Below are positions 61,025 to 64,000 of a stretch of DNA of 64,000 bases, piece by piece. The stretch comes from Chromatiaceae bacterium (lineage in GTDB: Bacteria; Pseudomonadota; Gammaproteobacteria; Chromatiales; Chromatiaceae). The notes beneath the pieces are model-generated. The model saw only the letters and a program-made list of their open reading frames with translations, made no database searches and was not told the origin of the DNA. The position numbers were made by a program, and so were the translations under genes. The stretch's first letter is position 1; every line of letters begins with the position of its first letter. The stretch spans positions 434,001 to 498,000 of the forward strand of contig JACKMK010000004.1 of the NCBI GenBank assembly GCA_024235395.1. The letters run 5' to 3'.

Positions 61025-64000
61025 TCAGCGCCCCAGGAAATCGATCCCGCCGCGGCGGTGATACCAGCCAACGAACTGCGTCGTGAGCGCCAACGGCTTG
61101 ATGTCGCCATCGCCGTCGTAGGCATTGATCCGCTGTTCGAACGGGACCAGGTCGGTCTGCAGATCGGCAATCGTCGCCGCGACCTCGTCACCCAGGCCGA
61201 CCAGGCGCTCGATCCACTCGACCAACTGTTCAGCGGTATCACCTGCGCCGGCGTCGGTCTCGGCCGCCTGCTCCAGCACCTGCATCACGGCGCTGCGCAT
61301 CGTGAAGATCTGCGCAAAGTTCACGATCATCGCGCCCATCCACGCGACCAGGTCATCGGTCGGTGCCTTGCGCCGCAGGTCGTCCTCGAAAAAGCGGAAA
61401 TAGGCATCGTCACCACGCACTGCAAGATCCTCCTGCAGGCGCCGCAGGGACGCGACCAGCGCATCGCGTGGCGCCATGGCGCCACCGCGCACGCGGCGGC
61501 CCAGGTCGTGTCGCAACAGATACGCTATGACATCCGGAAACAGGTCCTTGTCGGGCGCCGAGGCATTGAAATAGTGGCGGGCAATCGCCTCGCCTCGCCG
61601 CTCCGTCGATGCCCCGGGATGATCGGTGTCCCAATCTTTCTCGAACGCCGAATGGGAACGATCCAGTTGCAGGGTAAACGCGGCCGCGATGTCCCCCACC
61701 CACAGCGCGGCGGCAACGGCGTCGAGCACGGTATGCGAGAAGTCGTTTGGCATCAGCAGCGATGCATCGACGCCGGGCAAAGAGATCGCATAGGTCAGCT
61801 CGGCATTGGTGATGGTACGCGGGACTGCCGCCTGCTGTCCGCGCACCACGTCCAGGCCGACGAAGATATGGTGGAGATCGATGACGTCGCCACCGTCGAT
61901 GTAGAAGGCGGTGTAATCGCGGAACAGCAGCAACGCGGTATCGATCGCCTCGCCCATCAACATCGTCGGTTGCGGCAAACGGTCGAGAATCGCATCCTCA
62001 AGACCGGGATCCGGCGTCACGGCCGACACGATCTTGCCGTCGGCGTCGTGCGTCACCGTGCCGATCAGCACATCGAACATGCGTGACAGCACACCGTTGT
62101 TCCGGTCTTCCCGATTGGTGGCTCCCACCAGGCTGTGCCGCTCCTTGGTCAGCATGCGCAGGCGCGTCATCAGCGTGTCCAGCGAATCGTCGGGATGCTG
62201 GCCTGTCAGCGTGTCGAGCAGGTCGCGCAGGTCACGCTCGAAACGCTGATAACTGGCGACAACGATGATCGCGTCGGACTTGGCACGCGCCCATGCGGCG
62301 GTGCCGGCGGGTATGCTCCGGGTATGCCCCGCGATCGCGATCGCATCGATACCGAGCCGCTCCTTCAGCGGGTCCTCGTAGTTACTCGGCACGAATGCCG
62401 GATCGATCAGTTCGGTCGCCTCGTTGAACGTGATGAGAAACCAGGTCTCGTCGTCGACCAGCCGCTTGCCGTGAACCGTGATCGGCACAGGCCGCTGACC
62501 GGTCGTCTGCCCAACCAGATTGTGCTGGGAGTCGGTGACCTGTTCGCCCGCCGCGTCCCATGCCTCGGCCGAGACCTTCACGACCTGCGGTGAACGTCGG
62601 ATCGAAACCCGGTTGTCCGGCATGATGAACGAATGCGCCATCGGGTGTTCGGCCACGTCGGCGGGCAGACCCGCCAGATAGGCATCGGAGAACAGAAACG
62701 CGGGATCGGCCGAGTGGGAATAGAACAGCGGCGCTTCCGGCGTCAGCATGGGCGCCATTGGGTGCAAGTGGCCGTCGGCCGCAACTCCGGCTGACGACGG
62801 CACCAACGCGAAGACATGGACGCCATTCGCCAGGTGCTCTACGTGAATCAGGTGCAGGCGGGCCAGCGCCGGACTGTGAGGGAACCCACCTACCGTGGCC
62901 ATGAGCGTAAGGTACTGGTCCCGGGTCAGTGCGATACCGACCAGTTCATCGGCGGCGATGCCGGGCAGATCGGCAAGATGCAGGCTTGCACCGTTCCAAT
63001 CGAGAATTTCGATGCGCAGGTCGGCGAACGGCAACTCGCCCGCGACCCGCTGGTCGTCACTGATCAGGCCCTGTTGGCTGAGCATCTCCCCCGCGTCGCG
63101 GTCAACCAGTGCACGCCGGGCGCGACTCGCGTAGAGGTAGACACCGGCCTCGTCGATCGCACTCGTCAACCATGCGGGTACGAATCCTTCGGTGGCCGGG
63201 CCGACATCGACGAACACCTTGCGCCAGCGTGCGCTGCGCCACGCCCGATAGGGTGCATCCAGCGAATCGTGCACCGCGAGCCGTGTCAGATCCAGGATAT
63301 CGTCGAGACGGTGCGCGACGACCGGCCGGTAGTCCACGGACGCCACCGCCGGCACGCCCAGGGGACGCAGATAGCGGATCCTGAACACCGTCGGCAGCCA
63401 GACCGGATCCTGACGCGGCAGCTGCAGCGCGATCGCAGTCGTGTAGCCGGCATCGCCACTGGCGCTCAGCGCGACCATGTACTCGCCCATGGGTGAGCTG
63501 ACGTGGGCCCTGGTCGGTCCGTTGTCACCGATCGGCAGCTGCACCCGCAACGGATCGAAATCCCCGATCGTCAGGTCTCCGCGCAGCAACGGCCAACCGT
63601 CGGTCGGGTAATCGACCGTGTGCGGGATGTCGGCGGCGCGTTGCACGCGCACGCTCGCAGGGGCACCGGCGACGGCCGCGTAATTGCGGTAGAAATCGAG
63701 TGAGTGGCCGTGCTCGTTGCGTATGTCGATGTACGCATACTTCGCCGTCCACCAGGTCGCTATCCAGGTGGCCAGGTCGGGTGGCGGTGTCCCCGGAAAT
63801 TCCAGTGCACCCTGCGCCCACAATGCAGTGAAGAAGTGACAGGGATCGAGATAGGCCAGAAGTTGCTCGCGCTGCATGGCCTCGAGGAAATCACGCGCCG
63901 CATCGTCCTGTGCGCCGCTGCTGTCGACCATCAGGACATTCTCGGCGGCACGCAGCCGCGCGAGTGTGAAATCCGGACGCGGGTCGGACAGCACGACCTC
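61025..64000 (-). CDS. Large protein of unknown function (at least 990 residues), start outside window
   Basis: The frame is open to the right edge; a GTG at 63994 is not a secure start. No family recognised. It has alternating strand-rich (about 100-330) and helical regions (about 560-990) with a charged C-terminal end (FVGWYHRRGGIDFLGR). No membrane segments or signal peptide in the seen part. It is followed after 4 bases by the giant gene, so the two products probably work together. Confidence 0.7.
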   Translation of the reverse strand, partial: EVVLSDPRPDFTLARLRAAENVLMVDSSGAQDDAARDFLEAMQREQLLAYLDPCHFFTALWAQGALEFPGTPPPDLATWIATWWTAKYAYIDIRNEHGHSLDFYRNYAAVAGAPASVRVQRAADIPHTVDYPTDGWPLLRGDLTIGDFDPLRVQLPIGDNGPTRAHVSSPMGEYMVALSASGDAGYTTAIALQLPRQDPVWLPTVFRIRYLRPLGVPAVASVDYRPVVAHRLDDILDLTRLAVHDSLDAPYRAWRSARWRKVFVDVGPATEGFVPAWLTSAIDEAGVYLYASRARRALVDRDAGEMLSQQGLISDDQRVAGELPFADLRIEILDWNGASLHLADLPGIAADELVGIALTRDQYLTLMATVGGFPHSPALARLHLIHVEHLANGVHVFALVPSSAGVAADGHLHPMAPMLTPEAPLFYSHSADPAFLFSDAYLAGLPADVAEHPMAHSFIMPDNRVSIRRSPQVVKVSAEAWDAAGEQVTDSQHNLVGQTTGQRPVPITVHGKRLVDDETWFLITFNEATELIDPAFVPSNYEDPLKERLGIDAIAIAGHTRSIPAGTAAWARAKSDAIIVVASYQRFERDLRDLLDTLTGQHPDDSLDTLMTRLRMLTKERHSLVGATNREDRNNGVLSRMFDVLIGTVTHDADGKIVSAVTPDPGLEDAILDRLPQPTMLMGEAIDTALLLFRDYTAFYIDGGDVIDLHHIFVGLDVVRGQQAAVPRTITNAELTYAISLPGVDASLLMPNDFSHTVLDAVAAALWVGDIAAAFTLQLDRSHSAFEKDWDTDHPGASTERRGEAIARHYFNASAPDKDLFPDVIAYLLRHDLGRRVRGGAMAPRDALVASLRRLQEDLAVRGDDAYFRFFEDDLRRKAPTDDLVAWMGAMIVNFAQIFTMRSAVMQVLEQAAETDAGAGDTAEQLVEWIERLVGLGDEVAATIADLQTDLVPFEQRINAYDGDGDIKPLALTTQFVGWYHRRGGIDFLGR

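Overview
The window is high-GC DNA (about 60% or more by eye) that reads like a gammaproteobacterium, probably a respiratory or sulfur-oxidising lineage. That placement is inferred from gene style: several c-type cytochromes (an SHP/DHC/cytochrome b561 set, an ethylbenzene-dehydrogenase-like haem protein, a P460-type protein, a small diheme protein), RND/MacB-type export, c-di-GMP proteins, CsrA, and a sigma-54 two-component system. No marker gene fixes the species.

Layout. 1-3.9 kb: export operon of ATPase, permease and HlyD adaptor on the minus strand, the adaptor running off the left edge. 4.2-5.8 kb: three-gene cytochrome operon. 6.0-9.1 kb: an iron-sulfur photolyase and an EAL-HDOD regulator. 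9.6-13.9 kb: a translationally coupled minus-strand operon of an MFS transporter with a built-in periplasmic sensor, an ABC-type substrate-binding protein and a formyltransferase. 13.9-17 kb, divergent from it: a secreted caspase-SUMF1 fusion and a possible glycosyltransferase. 17-20.4 kb: small secreted proteins and a metallo-beta-lactamase-fold protein with an altered zinc motif. 20.5-27.1 kb: a diguanylate cyclase, then a histidine kinase/NtrC-type regulator pair. The gene after the pair encodes a haem protein and is preceded by two tandem palindromes and a -24/-12 promoter, which together look like a complete sigma-54 circuit. 27.3-32.2 kb: a VOC protein, a decayed LysE exporter, the DUF2157/DUF4401/GDYXXLXY membrane set, a CBS pair and a divergent CsrA.

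32.3-51.6 kb is accessory DNA built up at a tRNA-Leu(UAA) gene. A 62-bp perfect duplication of the tRNA 3' part (36317-36378 and 51560-51621) bounds a 15.3-kb integrated element. It carries an integrase, small early genes, a primase, an AAA ATPase broken by an in-frame stop, an iteron-like array, a Nu1-like protein beside a structured gene-free stretch, and tail genes including a tape measure. No capsid, portal or large terminase is visible. Its left cargo includes a canonical csrA. Sequence just outside the left att copy matches the element's own right end, and a decayed copy of the left end lies at 32.3-32.5 kb. This points to an older related element stacked beside the present one.

51.8-64 kb: two secreted or periplasmic proteins, then two adjacent minus-strand genes for very large proteins of unknown function (at least 990 aa, then 2598 aa with internal repeats and a LamG-like insert). 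These two, the tail-without-head element and the sigma-54 circuit are the most interesting parts of the window.
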